Shown here one piece after another: positions 54,792-63,036 of a stretch of 64,000 nt of DNA. Origin of the DNA: Eubacteriales bacterium (GTDB lineage Bacteria > Bacillota > Clostridia > Oscillospirales > Oscillospiraceae); the NCBI GenBank assembly GCA_030536255.1, contig JAUNQI010000002.1, positions 1 through 64,000 on the forward strand, given 5' to 3'. A program made the position numbers and the translations under genes. The notes below the pieces were generated by a model. That model saw nothing but the letters and a program-made list of their open reading frames with translations, was not told the DNA's origin and did not search any database. Positions within the stretch are counted from its first letter, which is position 1; the number at the start of each line of letters is the position of its first letter.

Positions 54792-54823
54792 ATTATAATA
54801 GCAAACAACGGCTGTTTTGTCAA
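54792..54823 (-). promoter_or_regulatory. Sigma-A promoter for the tRNA genes
   Basis: Minus strand: TTGACA at 54818-54823, a 17-base spacer, then TATTAT at 54795-54800 overlapping TATAAT at 54792-54797, just before tRNA-Asp. Confidence 0.75.
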
Positions 54824-54945
54824 CATTTTTTTTGAAAAAATTTATCTTTTTCAAATTTGCCTTTTCGAAGCAAGGAACCGGGAAATAAGCAGGATATTTT
54901 CGGGGATCAGAGACAGTCGAAATCGTGTGGCTTTATATAAAGTTC

Positions 54946-54974
54946 TTGAATGATTCCGGAACAAGTGATATGAT
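54946..54974 (+). promoter_or_regulatory. Promoter for the DHFR gene
   Basis: TTGAAT at 54946, a 17-base spacer, TATGAT at 54969; GGAG precedes the ATG at 55016. Confidence 0.55.
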
Positions 54975-55015
54975 AACTTTTACTGTTATTATTAGTAATG
55001 CGTTACGGAGATTGT

Positions 55016-55510
55016 ATGGAAGCTATTGTCGCGGTATATGAAGACTGGGGAATCGGAGACGGGCAGACGCAGCCTGTTGTACTCCGGGCGGACAGAGTTC
55101 ACTTCAGAGAGATAACAGCATCCGCGGCGGTGGTAGTCGGAAGGAAGACGCTTGGAGATTTTCCGGGAGGCAGGCCGCTTAAAGGGAGAAATAATATCGT
55201 TCTCACGCGCGGAGATGCTGAGATCCCCGGAGCGGAAGTAGTTCACAGCACAGAAGAAGCTTTGGCAGTTGCGGAAAAATACCCGCGCTGTGTCGTCATC
55301 GGCGGTGCGAGCGTTTATCGCCAAATGTTCCCTTATATGGATAAAGTTTATATTACAAAGATTGAATGCAGACCGGACTCGTCGGCGTTTTTCCCGGATC
55401 TTGACCGGGAGAATGGCTGGGTATGTACGGAAGAGGGACCTGTTTCCGAAGAAGACGGGATCCGTTACCGCTTCTGCATTTATGAACGAAAAGGAGAGGT
55501 ATTATGTTAA
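55016..55510 (+). CDS. folA: Dihydrofolate reductase
   Basis: About 164 residues starting at the ATG at 55016, whose GGAG site fits; the reading frame extends to an ATG at 54998. MEAIVAVYEDWGIG matches the DHFR start; VVVGRKTLGDFPGGRPL and VIGGASVYRQMFP are NADPH/folate-site segments. It reduces dihydrofolate to tetrahydrofolate. The next gene overlaps by seven bases. folD lies 4.5 kb away, so both feed the folate pool. Confidence 0.9.
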   Translation: MEAIVAVYEDWGIGDGQTQPVVLRADRVHFREITASAAVVVGRKTLGDFPGGRPLKGRNNIVLTRGDAEIPGAEVVHSTEEALAVAEKYPRCVVIGGASVYRQMFPYMDKVYITKIECRPDSSAFFPDLDRENGWVCTEEGPVSEEDGIRYRFCIYERKGEVLC

Positions 55511-56337
55511 AAGACAGCAGATCACTGGAAATAAGCTGTTATGTAGTCGGAGCCGGAGCGTTCGGCGTCTTTTTCAGATGGATGCAGCTGATGCTGGCCT
55601 ACAATGATGACGAACTGCCGGATGCCAGCGCATGGAATGTTCTTGTTCCGCTCCTGATTGCAGCTGGTGCGTTTGTTTTCGCGCGTTTCCTGTCAAAACT
55701 GAAAAAGGAAAGCCTGTATCTGCCGGAAGACTTTTTTAGTGCATTGAAAAATGAAGCAAAGCTTTATTCTATTTGCCGCTGGGCGATAGGGATCATCATG
55801 ATTCTCGGAAGTGTTCTGCTCTTTGCAACCTGTGAGCTGGACAAAAACGTGGTATTTCTCAGAGTCCTTTCGGGCTTCGGCGTGCTGACCGGTATTTCAT
55901 TTCCGCTGCTTCTCTCAGCAGCAAATAAGCCTCATGTTTCCGGACGTTCCATGATCACTCTTTTTGCTCTGCTGCCCATTCTGTTCTTTGCAGTATGGCT
56001 CCTTACCTGCTATAAGCAGAATTCAATTAATCCCGTAACATGGGATTATATCATTGAGCTTCTTACGCTTATTGTAACGCTTGTCGCATTTTTCCGCATA
56101 GCAGGCTTTGCCTACGGTGTTGCAGATCCTTCCAAGAGCATGTTCTTCTGTATGTTCGGCGGTATGCTCTGCATCATGTCCATTGCTGACAGCAGATATC
56201 TCGCACAGCAGATTATGCTTGCCGCTTCTGCGCTGATGATGATTATGTTCAACTGGATCATGGTTGCAAATCTTGAACATCGCGAGAAAAATCTTTATAA
56301 GAGCACAGAGGAAGAGGAAGGCTTTGAGCGGCTCTGA
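55504..56337 (+). CDS. Multi-pass membrane protein, function unknown
   Basis: 277 residues with about seven hydrophobic segments and a short acidic C-terminal tail (EEEEGFERL). Nothing in it matches a family I can name. It overlaps the DHFR gene by seven bases, so the two are co-translated. Confidence 0.7.
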   Translation: MLKDSRSLEISCYVVGAGAFGVFFRWMQLMLAYNDDELPDASAWNVLVPLLIAAGAFVFARFLSKLKKESLYLPEDFFSALKNEAKLYSICRWAIGIIMILGSVLLFATCELDKNVVFLRVLSGFGVLTGISFPLLLSAANKPHVSGRSMITLFALLPILFFAVWLLTCYKQNSINPVTWDYIIELLTLIVTLVAFFRIAGFAYGVADPSKSMFFCMFGGMLCIMSIADSRYLAQQIMLAASALMMIMFNWIMVANLEHREKNLYKSTEEEEGFERL

Positions 56338-56356
56338 AAAATCTGATGATACTTTA

Positions 56357-56397
56357 AAAATACGGCGTTCGGATGTATGATCCGGACGCCGTATTTT
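56357..56397 (+). terminator. Convergent bidirectional terminator
   Basis: AAAATACGGCG pairs with CGCCGTATTTT, with an inner GGAT/ATCC. It separates the membrane protein from the opposing glycosylase gene. Confidence 0.85.
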
Positions 56398-56401
56398 ATG
56401 C

Positions 56402-56902
56402 TTATTCTGTTTGGGGGAGTATCAGCGATGACCATTCGGAAACGAGCCTGTCATAAGAGCAGGCGGCATTGGCAGGGCTTGTTGACGGAAGCTTTACAGC
56501 CGGTATTCCGGTGATCGGGAAAGAATATTTCATATACAGTTCATAAGCTTTCGTTCCGTTGGTATAAATTGCATCTATTTTTGCCGAGCTGAGGATCGGG
56601 GACAGATCATTAACCTGAACATTTGTTATCGAAGCGTCTGAGGATCCGGTGATTTCGCAGGAGGAGATCACATCCCAGAGAGCAATGTGATTATCCAGCA
56701 GAAATTTCTTTTTTTCGGGAATCGTTTCAGGAAGCCTGGCCTGAAAAACAGTAGAAATCACTTTCCAGAACCGATTACGCGGATGACCGTAGAAAAACAT
56801 CTGTTCTCTGGATTTTACGGAAGGAAAAGAACCCAATATAAGAAATTTTGAATTGGAATCGAAAACGGGATCAAAGGGATGCTTAATTTCCTGACTTTCC
56901 AT
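56402..56902 (-). CDS. DNA-deoxyinosine glycosylase (UDG family)
   Basis: About 166 residues starting at the ATG at 56902, which has AAGGAGG nine bases upstream. The UDG fold shows LILGSFPSVKSREQMFFYGHPRNRFWKV and TNGTKAYELY, typical of the hypoxanthine/deoxyinosine glycosylase branch. It would remove hypoxanthine produced by adenine deamination. Substrate is assigned by family only. Confidence 0.85.
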   Translation of the reverse strand: MESQEIKHPFDPVFDSNSKFLILGSFPSVKSREQMFFYGHPRNRFWKVISTVFQARLPETIPEKKKFLLDNHIALWDVISSCEITGSSDASITNVQVNDLSPILSSAKIDAIYTNGTKAYELYMKYSFPITGIPAVKLPSTSPANAACSYDRLVSEWSSLILPQTE

Positions 56903-56968
56903 TTCTGCCTCCTTTCGGAACGACGATTTCATTTAGCACTGTTTCCTTTGGAATAAGAGCCGGAAACA

Positions 56969-56997
56969 TTGATACAGAGCGGGTTCTGTGTTATAAT
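56969..56997 (+). promoter_or_regulatory. Sigma-A promoter for the YczE-like gene
   Basis: TTGATA at 56969, a 17-base spacer, TATAAT at 56992. An in-frame ATG at 56998 lies inside the promoter, so the start at 57022 is used. Confidence 0.7.
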
Positions 56998-57021
56998 ATG
57001 CCAAAATTTTCGGTGAGTGTG

Positions 57022-57690
57022 ATGAAATTGAGAACAAATTTAAAAGAGATGACTATCAGAGTTGTTATTCTCCTGATTGGCCTTACAATCGCTCATCTGG
57101 GCGTAACGCTGTTCCTTCTGGCCGATCTTGGGGCGGATCCTTTTAATGTTTTTATTCAGGGATTATTCCGGAAAATAAATCCCGATTCCACCGGCTTCAT
57201 TACGCACGGCGTTGTCCATATGGCGATCTGTTTTCTGATTATCATTATTCTTCTGTTTGCTGACAGATCCTATGTAAAGATCGGAACGATTCTCTGCATG
57301 TTCTGTGGAGGACCGATCATTGACTTTTTTACGCTGATACTCGGTCCTCTCTTCGAAGGGGGGCTTCCGCTCTGGCTCCGTATTCTCGTAAACGGCCTCG
57401 GCTGCGTGATCCTTGCTTATGGTATGACGATCGTGATCAAATCCGATGCCGGAACCGGACCCAATGACCTTGTTGCCATTGTGATAAGCGACAAAGCAAA
57501 GAAAAAATTCAGCATTGTCAGAGTAATCGTAGACCTCTGCTTTGCAGGCATCGGTTTTGCCATGGGAGGAACGGTCGGGATCGGAACGCTGATCTGTGCT
57601 TTTGTCGTCGGTCCTGTAGCCGGGATCTTCATGCCGTTTAATGAGCGGTTGGTAAACAGAGTAATACGGAAAACATGCGGGGGCATGTAA
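57022..57690 (+). CDS. YczE/YitT-like membrane protein
   Basis: About 222 residues with five hydrophobic segments and the YczE/YitT-family features LADLGADPFNVFIQGL and SDAGTGPNDL. The family is tied to antibiotic production and transport in Bacillus but has no defined biochemistry. It starts after a strong promoter; the next gene's reading frame opens a few bases before its stop. Confidence 0.82.
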   Translation: MKLRTNLKEMTIRVVILLIGLTIAHLGVTLFLLADLGADPFNVFIQGLFRKINPDSTGFITHGVVHMAICFLIIIILLFADRSYVKIGTILCMFCGGPIIDFFTLILGPLFEGGLPLWLRILVNGLGCVILAYGMTIVIKSDAGTGPNDLVAIVISDKAKKKFSIVRVIVDLCFAGIGFAMGGTVGIGTLICAFVVGPVAGIFMPFNERLVNRVIRKTCGGM

Positions 57691-57704
57691 AGAAAGATAT
57701 CGTT

Positions 57705-58679
57705 ATGGCAGAATTCCTTTTCGCCCCAATGGAGGGCATCACTTTTTCAACCTACAGGCGGATCCATCATGAAATGTTTCCGGGATTGCAGGAATATTAT
57801 ACTCCGTTTATTGCGCCTGACAAGGCCGGAACTTTTAAACCGAAGTTTCTGAAGGAACTGACGAAAGACAGCACAGCCGGTTTAAAGATTATCCCTCAGC
57901 TTATGGTCAATGATCCGGATTCTTTTATTATTACTTCCGGAAAACTGCGGGATCTGGGGTTTCATGAGATAAACCTAAATGCGGGATGCCCGTCCGGAAC
58001 AGTTTTCGCCAAGCATAAGGGAGCCGGAATGCTGACTGACCCGGAGGAACTGGATCATTTTCTGGAAACGGTATATGAGGCGACAGTACAGGAAGGAATA
58101 CAAGTCAGTATAAAAACACGAATGGGGGTTCACAGTACGGAGGAATTCCCGCGCATAATGGAGATTTATAAAAAATATCCGGTATCGAAGCTGATCATCC
58201 ATGCCAGAGACCGGGACGGACAGTATAAAAGCATTCCGGATATTTCCGGTTTTGCATCAGCTCTCAGTGGATGCGGTTTCCCGGTCAGCTATAACGGGAA
58301 TATTTTTTCTCCTGATGATCTTTCGGAGGCTGAGAAGATAACCGGGAAAAAGCTGGACAGCGTTATGCTGGGCAGGGGAATCGTTACGAATCCGGCGCTG
58401 GGAAGAGCGCTCTCAGGCGGGAAAGCTCTGACCTGCGGAGAAATGAGTGACTTCCATTCTGCCCTTCTTGATGCATACCTGGAGGACGGTCTCAGTCCGA
58501 ATTTTGTTCTGGAAAGAATGAAGCATCTGTGGTATTACATGATCCACATGTTTCTTGACTATAAAAAAGAACAGAAGGCAATCCTGAAATCAGAAAGTAT
58601 TTCCGAATACCGAATGGCTGCGGAGAATCTTTTTCAATCAGGGAAGTTCTCTTCTGAGGGAAAATTCAGAGATATTTGA
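57705..58679 (+). CDS. tRNA-dihydrouridine synthase family protein
   Basis: About 324 residues. The flavin barrel opens APMEGITFSTYRRI; the catalytic cysteine is Cys95 in NLNAGCPSG. It would reduce uridines in tRNA D-loops using FMN. It seems more diverged than DusA/B/C, so the target position is uncertain. The ATG at 57705 is preferred to the one at 57675, which lies within the previous gene. Confidence 0.82.
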   Translation: MAEFLFAPMEGITFSTYRRIHHEMFPGLQEYYTPFIAPDKAGTFKPKFLKELTKDSTAGLKIIPQLMVNDPDSFIITSGKLRDLGFHEINLNAGCPSGTVFAKHKGAGMLTDPEELDHFLETVYEATVQEGIQVSIKTRMGVHSTEEFPRIMEIYKKYPVSKLIIHARDRDGQYKSIPDISGFASALSGCGFPVSYNGNIFSPDDLSEAEKITGKKLDSVMLGRGIVTNPALGRALSGGKALTCGEMSDFHSALLDAYLEDGLSPNFVLERMKHLWYYMIHMFLDYKKEQKAILKSESISEYRMAAENLFQSGKFSSEGKFRDI

Positions 58680-58782
58680 ATATCTGCCGGAATCGGCAAG
58701 AAAGATATTCTTGATATTCCGGATTATCAGGAATAAAATAACACAGGTAAACAGAATTTATAAGGGAAGAAGATGCAGAATA

Positions 58783-60060
58783 ATGAAAAGCTATCTGAAA
58801 TTAACAAACGAAGAGAAGAAAGCCGAACTTGAGGCTCTTTACGGGATGCTGGAAGCGGAGAAGGCAAAAGGGTATAAATTGGATATGTCCAGAGGTAAGC
58901 CGGCACCGGATCAGCTGGATATGAGCATGGATATGCTTTCTGTTGCACCGGAAACGATGATTCGATCCTGCAAGGGAACAGATGCAAGAAATTACGGCGT
59001 GCTTGACGGACTTGACGAGGCAAAGGAGCTTTTTGCGGAAATCCTAGGCCTTTCTCCCAATAATATAATCGTAGGCGGACAAAGCAGCCTGAATCTGATG
59101 TACGACTGCATTATCAGAGCATTTGTATTCGGCGTTTACGGCGGCTCCAAGCCCTGGGGCCAGCAGGGAAAATTAAAATTCCTCTGCCCGGTACCGGGAT
59201 ATGACAGACATTTTCGCATTACCGAAGAATTCGGAATAGAAATGATCAATATTCCCATGTCTCCGGAAGGTCCGGACATGGCTCTGGTAAAAGAATATGT
59301 AGAGAATGATCCGGCGGTAAAAGGAATCTGGTGTGTTCCGAAGTATTCCAATCCGCAGGGGTACACATATTCTGCGGAAACTGTAAAGGCGTTTGCCGCG
59401 CTGAAGCCTGCGGCGGATGATTTCAGAATTTTCTGGGACAATGCCTATATTGTCCACGCTTTCCGTGAAAAGGATGATGAGCTTCTGAATATTTTTGATG
59501 CTTGCGCAGAGTACGGCAGTGAGGATATGGTGTATGAGTTCATGTCCACGAGTAAGGTTACGTTCCCCGGTTCCGGAGTTGCAGTTATTGCCGCGAGCGA
59601 GAATAATGTGAAGTTTATTCTGAAGCAGATGGGTGTGCAGACGATAGGCTTTGATAAGGTCAATCAGCTTCGTCATGTAAATTATCTGAAAGATGCGGAA
59701 GGCGTAAAAGCCCACATGGAAAAACTGGCAGAACTTATGAGACCGAAGTTTGATTGCGTTGTCAATACGCTCTCAGAGAATCTGGGCGATCTTGAAATCG
59801 GAAAATGGACGAACCCGAACGGCGGCTATTTTGTCTGCTTTGAGGGACTCCCCGGAACAGCAAAGAGATGCGTCGGACTTTGCGCTGAAGCAGGGGTTAA
59901 GCTCACCGGGGCCGGAGCTCCGTTCCCCTACGGAAAGGATCCGGAGGACAGCACGATAAGAATTGCACCCTCCTTCCCGTCCGTTGAGCAGCTCAGTGAC
60001 AGCATAAAGGTATTCTGCATCTGCCAGCGCATCGCTGCTCTGGAGACTTTGATTTCCTGA
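58783..60060 (+). CDS. Class I aminotransferase, aspartate-type
   Basis: About 425 residues starting at 58783 (AAGAAG site). It is a fold-type I PLP enzyme with the Schiff-base lysine at Lys258 in STSKVTFPGSG, NPNGGYFV and PKYSNPQGYTYS for the PLP and substrate region. It looks most like the aspartate aminotransferase subgroup described for actinobacterial enzymes. An aspartate-to-oxaloacetate role is likely but not proven. folD follows after 18 bases. Confidence 0.8.
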   Translation: MKSYLKLTNEEKKAELEALYGMLEAEKAKGYKLDMSRGKPAPDQLDMSMDMLSVAPETMIRSCKGTDARNYGVLDGLDEAKELFAEILGLSPNNIIVGGQSSLNLMYDCIIRAFVFGVYGGSKPWGQQGKLKFLCPVPGYDRHFRITEEFGIEMINIPMSPEGPDMALVKEYVENDPAVKGIWCVPKYSNPQGYTYSAETVKAFAALKPAADDFRIFWDNAYIVHAFREKDDELLNIFDACAEYGSEDMVYEFMSTSKVTFPGSGVAVIAASENNVKFILKQMGVQTIGFDKVNQLRHVNYLKDAEGVKAHMEKLAELMRPKFDCVVNTLSENLGDLEIGKWTNPNGGYFVCFEGLPGTAKRCVGLCAEAGVKLTGAGAPFPYGKDPEDSTIRIAPSFPSVEQLSDSIKVFCICQRIAALETLIS

Positions 60061-60078
60061 GAAAAAGGAGAAAATCAT

Positions 60079-60927
60079 TTGGCGGTACGAATTGACGGAA
60101 AAGCGGTTGCAGCCGGAATCAGAGGAGAAGTTCGGGAAGAGGTAAAAAAATTGCCGAGGCAGCCCGGCTTGGGAGTAATACTCGTCGGGGAGGATCCGGC
60201 ATCGCAGCTTTATGTTCGGAACAAAGCGAAAGACTGCGAAGAGTGCGGGATTATAAGCCGAAGATATGATCTTCCGGTGGATACCTCTGAGGAAGAAGTT
60301 CTCGGAATCATCCGAAAACTAAATGAGGATGCGACGATTGACGGAATCCTTGTTCAGCTTCCTCTTCCGGATACAATGAATGAGCAGAGAATCATTGAAG
60401 CAATAGCGCCAGATAAAGATGTTGATGCATTTCATCCTGAAACGGTAGGAAGAATGGTGCGGGGAGATTCTCCTGTCTGGCCGTGCACGCCGCAAGGAAT
60501 CAATGAACTGTTCCGGACTTACGGAATCTCTCCGGACGGAAAGATCTGCGTTATGGTAGGGCGGAGCAATATTGTCGGGAAACCCATGGGTCTGCTGATG
60601 CTGCGGGAACACGGCACAGTGATTTACTGCAACCGGCATACTCCGGATCTTGCTGTTATGACGCGTCAGGCGGATATCCTTGTCGTTGCAGCGGGACATA
60701 AAGGTCTGATTACCGGGGATATGGTAAAAGAAGGGGCAGTTGTAATTGACGTAGCAATGAACCGCGATCCGGAGACCGGAAAATTTACCGGAGATGTGGT
60801 TTTTGACGAGGTCGAGCCGATAGCTTCCTATATTACTCCGGTTCCCGGAGGAGTGGGCCCGATGACAAGAGCTATGCTGATGAGAAACATTCTGACTCTC
60901 GCCAAGCTGCGTATGGGCTTGAACTGA
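60079..60927 (+). CDS. folD: Bifunctional methylenetetrahydrofolate dehydrogenase/cyclohydrolase
   Basis: 282 residues with a TTG start at 60079, preceded by AAAGGAG. Signatures are YVRNKAKDCEECGI with the catalytic lysine, ILVQLPLP and VVGRSNIVGKPMG-like GRSNIVGKPMG, and the C-terminal GGVGPMTRAML. It interconverts 5,10-methylene- and 10-formyl-tetrahydrofolate in the cytoplasm, feeding purine and methionine pathways. It is co-directional with an aminotransferase upstream and an M24 peptidase 20 bases downstream. Confidence 0.96.
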   Translation: MAVRIDGKAVAAGIRGEVREEVKKLPRQPGLGVILVGEDPASQLYVRNKAKDCEECGIISRRYDLPVDTSEEEVLGIIRKLNEDATIDGILVQLPLPDTMNEQRIIEAIAPDKDVDAFHPETVGRMVRGDSPVWPCTPQGINELFRTYGISPDGKICVMVGRSNIVGKPMGLLMLREHGTVIYCNRHTPDLAVMTRQADILVVAAGHKGLITGDMVKEGAVVIDVAMNRDPETGKFTGDVVFDEVEPIASYITPVPGGVGPMTRAMLMRNILTLAKLRMGLN

Positions 60928-60946
60928 GCAGCGGAAAGGAAGAAAA

Positions 60947-62029
60947 ATGAATCATTTTATACAGATTAAAAAGAAAATAGCTAAGGCCGGACTGGACGGA
61001 ATCCTGCTGAACAGCGAAGCGAACAGATTTTACGCATCAGATTTTCCTACAATGGCAGAGGATGACGGCAGAGTTCTCGTAACAAAAGAGGACTGCTATT
61101 TTATTACAGACAGCAGATATACAGAGGCGGCACAAAATCGGATAAAAGATGCAATTATTGTAATTCGTGAAAATGCAGCCAGCTACATAGATATCCTGAA
61201 AGAACTGACGGAAAAGCATGAGATTAAAAAGCTGGGATTTGAAGAAAGAGCGCTGACGGTTAAGCAATATAATGATTACTCTTCTTCTCTGGACTGTGAG
61301 TTTATTCCGGCTTCGGATCTCCTTGAAGATCTTCGCCAGTCCAAAGATGACGATGAGATCAGGAGCATGATCGCTGCACAAAGGATTGCTGAAAAGTCGC
61401 TGGAACAGCTTTTAACGGAAATAAAAGAAGGTCAGACAGAAAAAGAAATTTCCGCAAGGCTTCAGTATCTGATGTATTTGAATGGAGCGGAAAGAATGTC
61501 CTTTGATCCGATTGTTGCTTCCGGTCCAAACAGCAGTATGCCTCACGCGGTTCCTACCGACAGGAAAATTCAGGCAGGGGACTTTCTTACGCTGGATTTC
61601 GGTTGCATCTATAACGGATATTGTTCAGATATGACGAGAACTGTGGCAATCGGGTACGCAACAGATGAGATGAAAAAAGTCTATGAAACGGTACTTCTGG
61701 CTCAGCTGAAGGGTATTTCTCTTGCCAGAACCGGGGTTATCGGGAAAGAAGTACATAATGCGGCATCGGAAGTAATTGCCGCAGCCGGATACGGGGGATA
61801 TTTCGGACATGGCTTTGGCCACAGTCTTGGCATTGAGATCCATGAGAGTCCGAATTTCAATTCCCGCAATGACAAGCCGATGCCGGACAGGGCTGCTGTT
61901 TCTGCGGAGCCCGGAATTTATCTTCCCGGGAAATTCGGCGTGAGAATAGAAGATGTTGTTGTTCTGAAGGAGGAAGGCTGCGAAGATATTACGCTTGCCC
62001 CTAAGGAACTGATGATTTTGCCTGTGTAA
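60947..62029 (+). CDS. pepP: M24-family Xaa-Pro aminopeptidase
   Basis: 360 residues. An N-terminal creatinase-like domain (about 1-130) is followed by the pita-bread metallopeptidase fold with metal ligands in DFGCIYNGYCSDMTR, GHGFGHSLGIEIHE and SAEPGIYLPGKFGVRIED. It removes residues ahead of proline in peptides. Several M24 peptidases exist, so pepP versus a dipeptidase cannot be told apart from sequence alone. Confidence 0.9.
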   Translation: MNHFIQIKKKIAKAGLDGILLNSEANRFYASDFPTMAEDDGRVLVTKEDCYFITDSRYTEAAQNRIKDAIIVIRENAASYIDILKELTEKHEIKKLGFEERALTVKQYNDYSSSLDCEFIPASDLLEDLRQSKDDDEIRSMIAAQRIAEKSLEQLLTEIKEGQTEKEISARLQYLMYLNGAERMSFDPIVASGPNSSMPHAVPTDRKIQAGDFLTLDFGCIYNGYCSDMTRTVAIGYATDEMKKVYETVLLAQLKGISLARTGVIGKEVHNAASEVIAAAGYGGYFGHGFGHSLGIEIHESPNFNSRNDKPMPDRAAVSAEPGIYLPGKFGVRIEDVVVLKEEGCEDITLAPKELMILPV

Positions 62030-62060
62030 TAATACCTGATAAGAAGAAAACAGGAAAAAT

Positions 62061-62101
62061 ACAGCGATAAACTCAGGATCAGGAGTTTATCGCTGTAAAA
62101 C
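62061..62101 (+). terminator. Terminator between pepP and the lipoprotein gene
   Basis: ACAGCGATAAACTC pairs perfectly with GAGTTTATCGCTGT, followed by AAAACTTTCG. Bidirectional by symmetry. Confidence 0.75.
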
Positions 62102-62157
62102 TTTCGTGGGAAAAGGACCCAGCAATATTTAACGGGTATGATATGACAGAATTTTCA

Positions 62158-62880
62158 TCAGCCGATATTTAATGAACAGGATGCGCTGCCGAGAACTTTT
62201 CGATTCAGAAAGTCATTATAAATTTCAACGGATACGTCCACGGGATCACTGGAAGAGGTAAGATATCCGTAGACGCACTTAATGGACTGTCCGGATTTGA
62301 CCGCTTTTGTGAAATTGTATCCCAATCCGTCAAACGTAGACTGATCCATGACGACGCCATCGCCTTCCAGCACTTTCCCGTTCTGGGTGACCCGGATATT
62401 TGCAACATGAGAGAAAGGCGTTTCCTCAGGATTATTATTTGTGAACTTAAATGCCACGACAACAACGTCAGCACCGGTATAATCCTGATCTTTCTTTGCT
62501 GACAGAACTTCTATGGAGTATCCGCCGCCTTCCGCCACGCATCCGGACGAGGCATCTGCTGCCGGCTTAGATCCTGTATCCTGAACTGCGGGAGATTGAG
62601 CGGGGATCTCCGCCGGAGCAGAGTTCTGAAGGGGAACAGGAGTAACGATGGGAAGAGGAGCACTCTTTTCAGACGGCAACTCTTCCAGCTGAGAAGTGAG
62701 AACCCCGGCGGCCTCCTGTGCTGAAGGAACAGCGGACGGGATTTCGGGAGCGGAAGCCTGTTCTGAAGGAACGGCTGGCTGGGGAGTAACCGAAACAACG
62801 GTCATATTTTTAGAGCTGCCGCAGGAAGCAAAGCAGAAAAACACGGCGATGATACAAAAAACAGAAAGTATTCTTTTCAT
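62158..62880 (-). CDS. Lipoprotein with DUF4352-like domain
   Basis: About 240 residues starting at the ATG at 62880. The N-terminus is a lipoprotein signal: MKRILSVF, hydrophobic core, then the lipobox FASC. A Pro/Ser/Ala/Gln-rich linker (about 40-125) leads to a beta-rich C-terminal region with TGADVVVVAFKFTN, resembling DUF4352 extracellular domains. The AGGAG site is 13 bases upstream, rather far. A far longer open frame (to 63210) crosses the divergent promoter region and is not used. Function unknown. Confidence 0.75.
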   Translation of the reverse strand: MKRILSVFCIIAVFFCFASCGSSKNMTVVSVTPQPAVPSEQASAPEIPSAVPSAQEAAGVLTSQLEELPSEKSAPLPIVTPVPLQNSAPAEIPAQSPAVQDTGSKPAADASSGCVAEGGGYSIEVLSAKKDQDYTGADVVVVAFKFTNNNPEETPFSHVANIRVTQNGKVLEGDGVVMDQSTFDGLGYNFTKAVKSGQSIKCVYGYLTSSSDPVDVSVEIYNDFLNRKVLGSASCSLNIG

Positions 62881-62957
62881 TATAATAATATATTCTCCTT
62901 TGTGCAGATGAAGTTTGGTCTGTATGGTAATACGCAGAAGAAAGAGGTTTGTTACAT

Positions 62958-62986
62958 TTGACTTTGCAGAAGGATAAATGTATAAT
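62958..62986 (+). promoter_or_regulatory. Sigma-A promoter for the D,D-carboxypeptidase gene
   Basis: TTGACT at 62958, a 17-base spacer, and TATAAT at 62981; AAAGGA precedes the ATG at 63037. Confidence 0.75.
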
Positions 62987-63036
62987 CGTACGAAAATATT
63001 GTGCATTATTGTATTATTCATAATAAAGGATGTCAA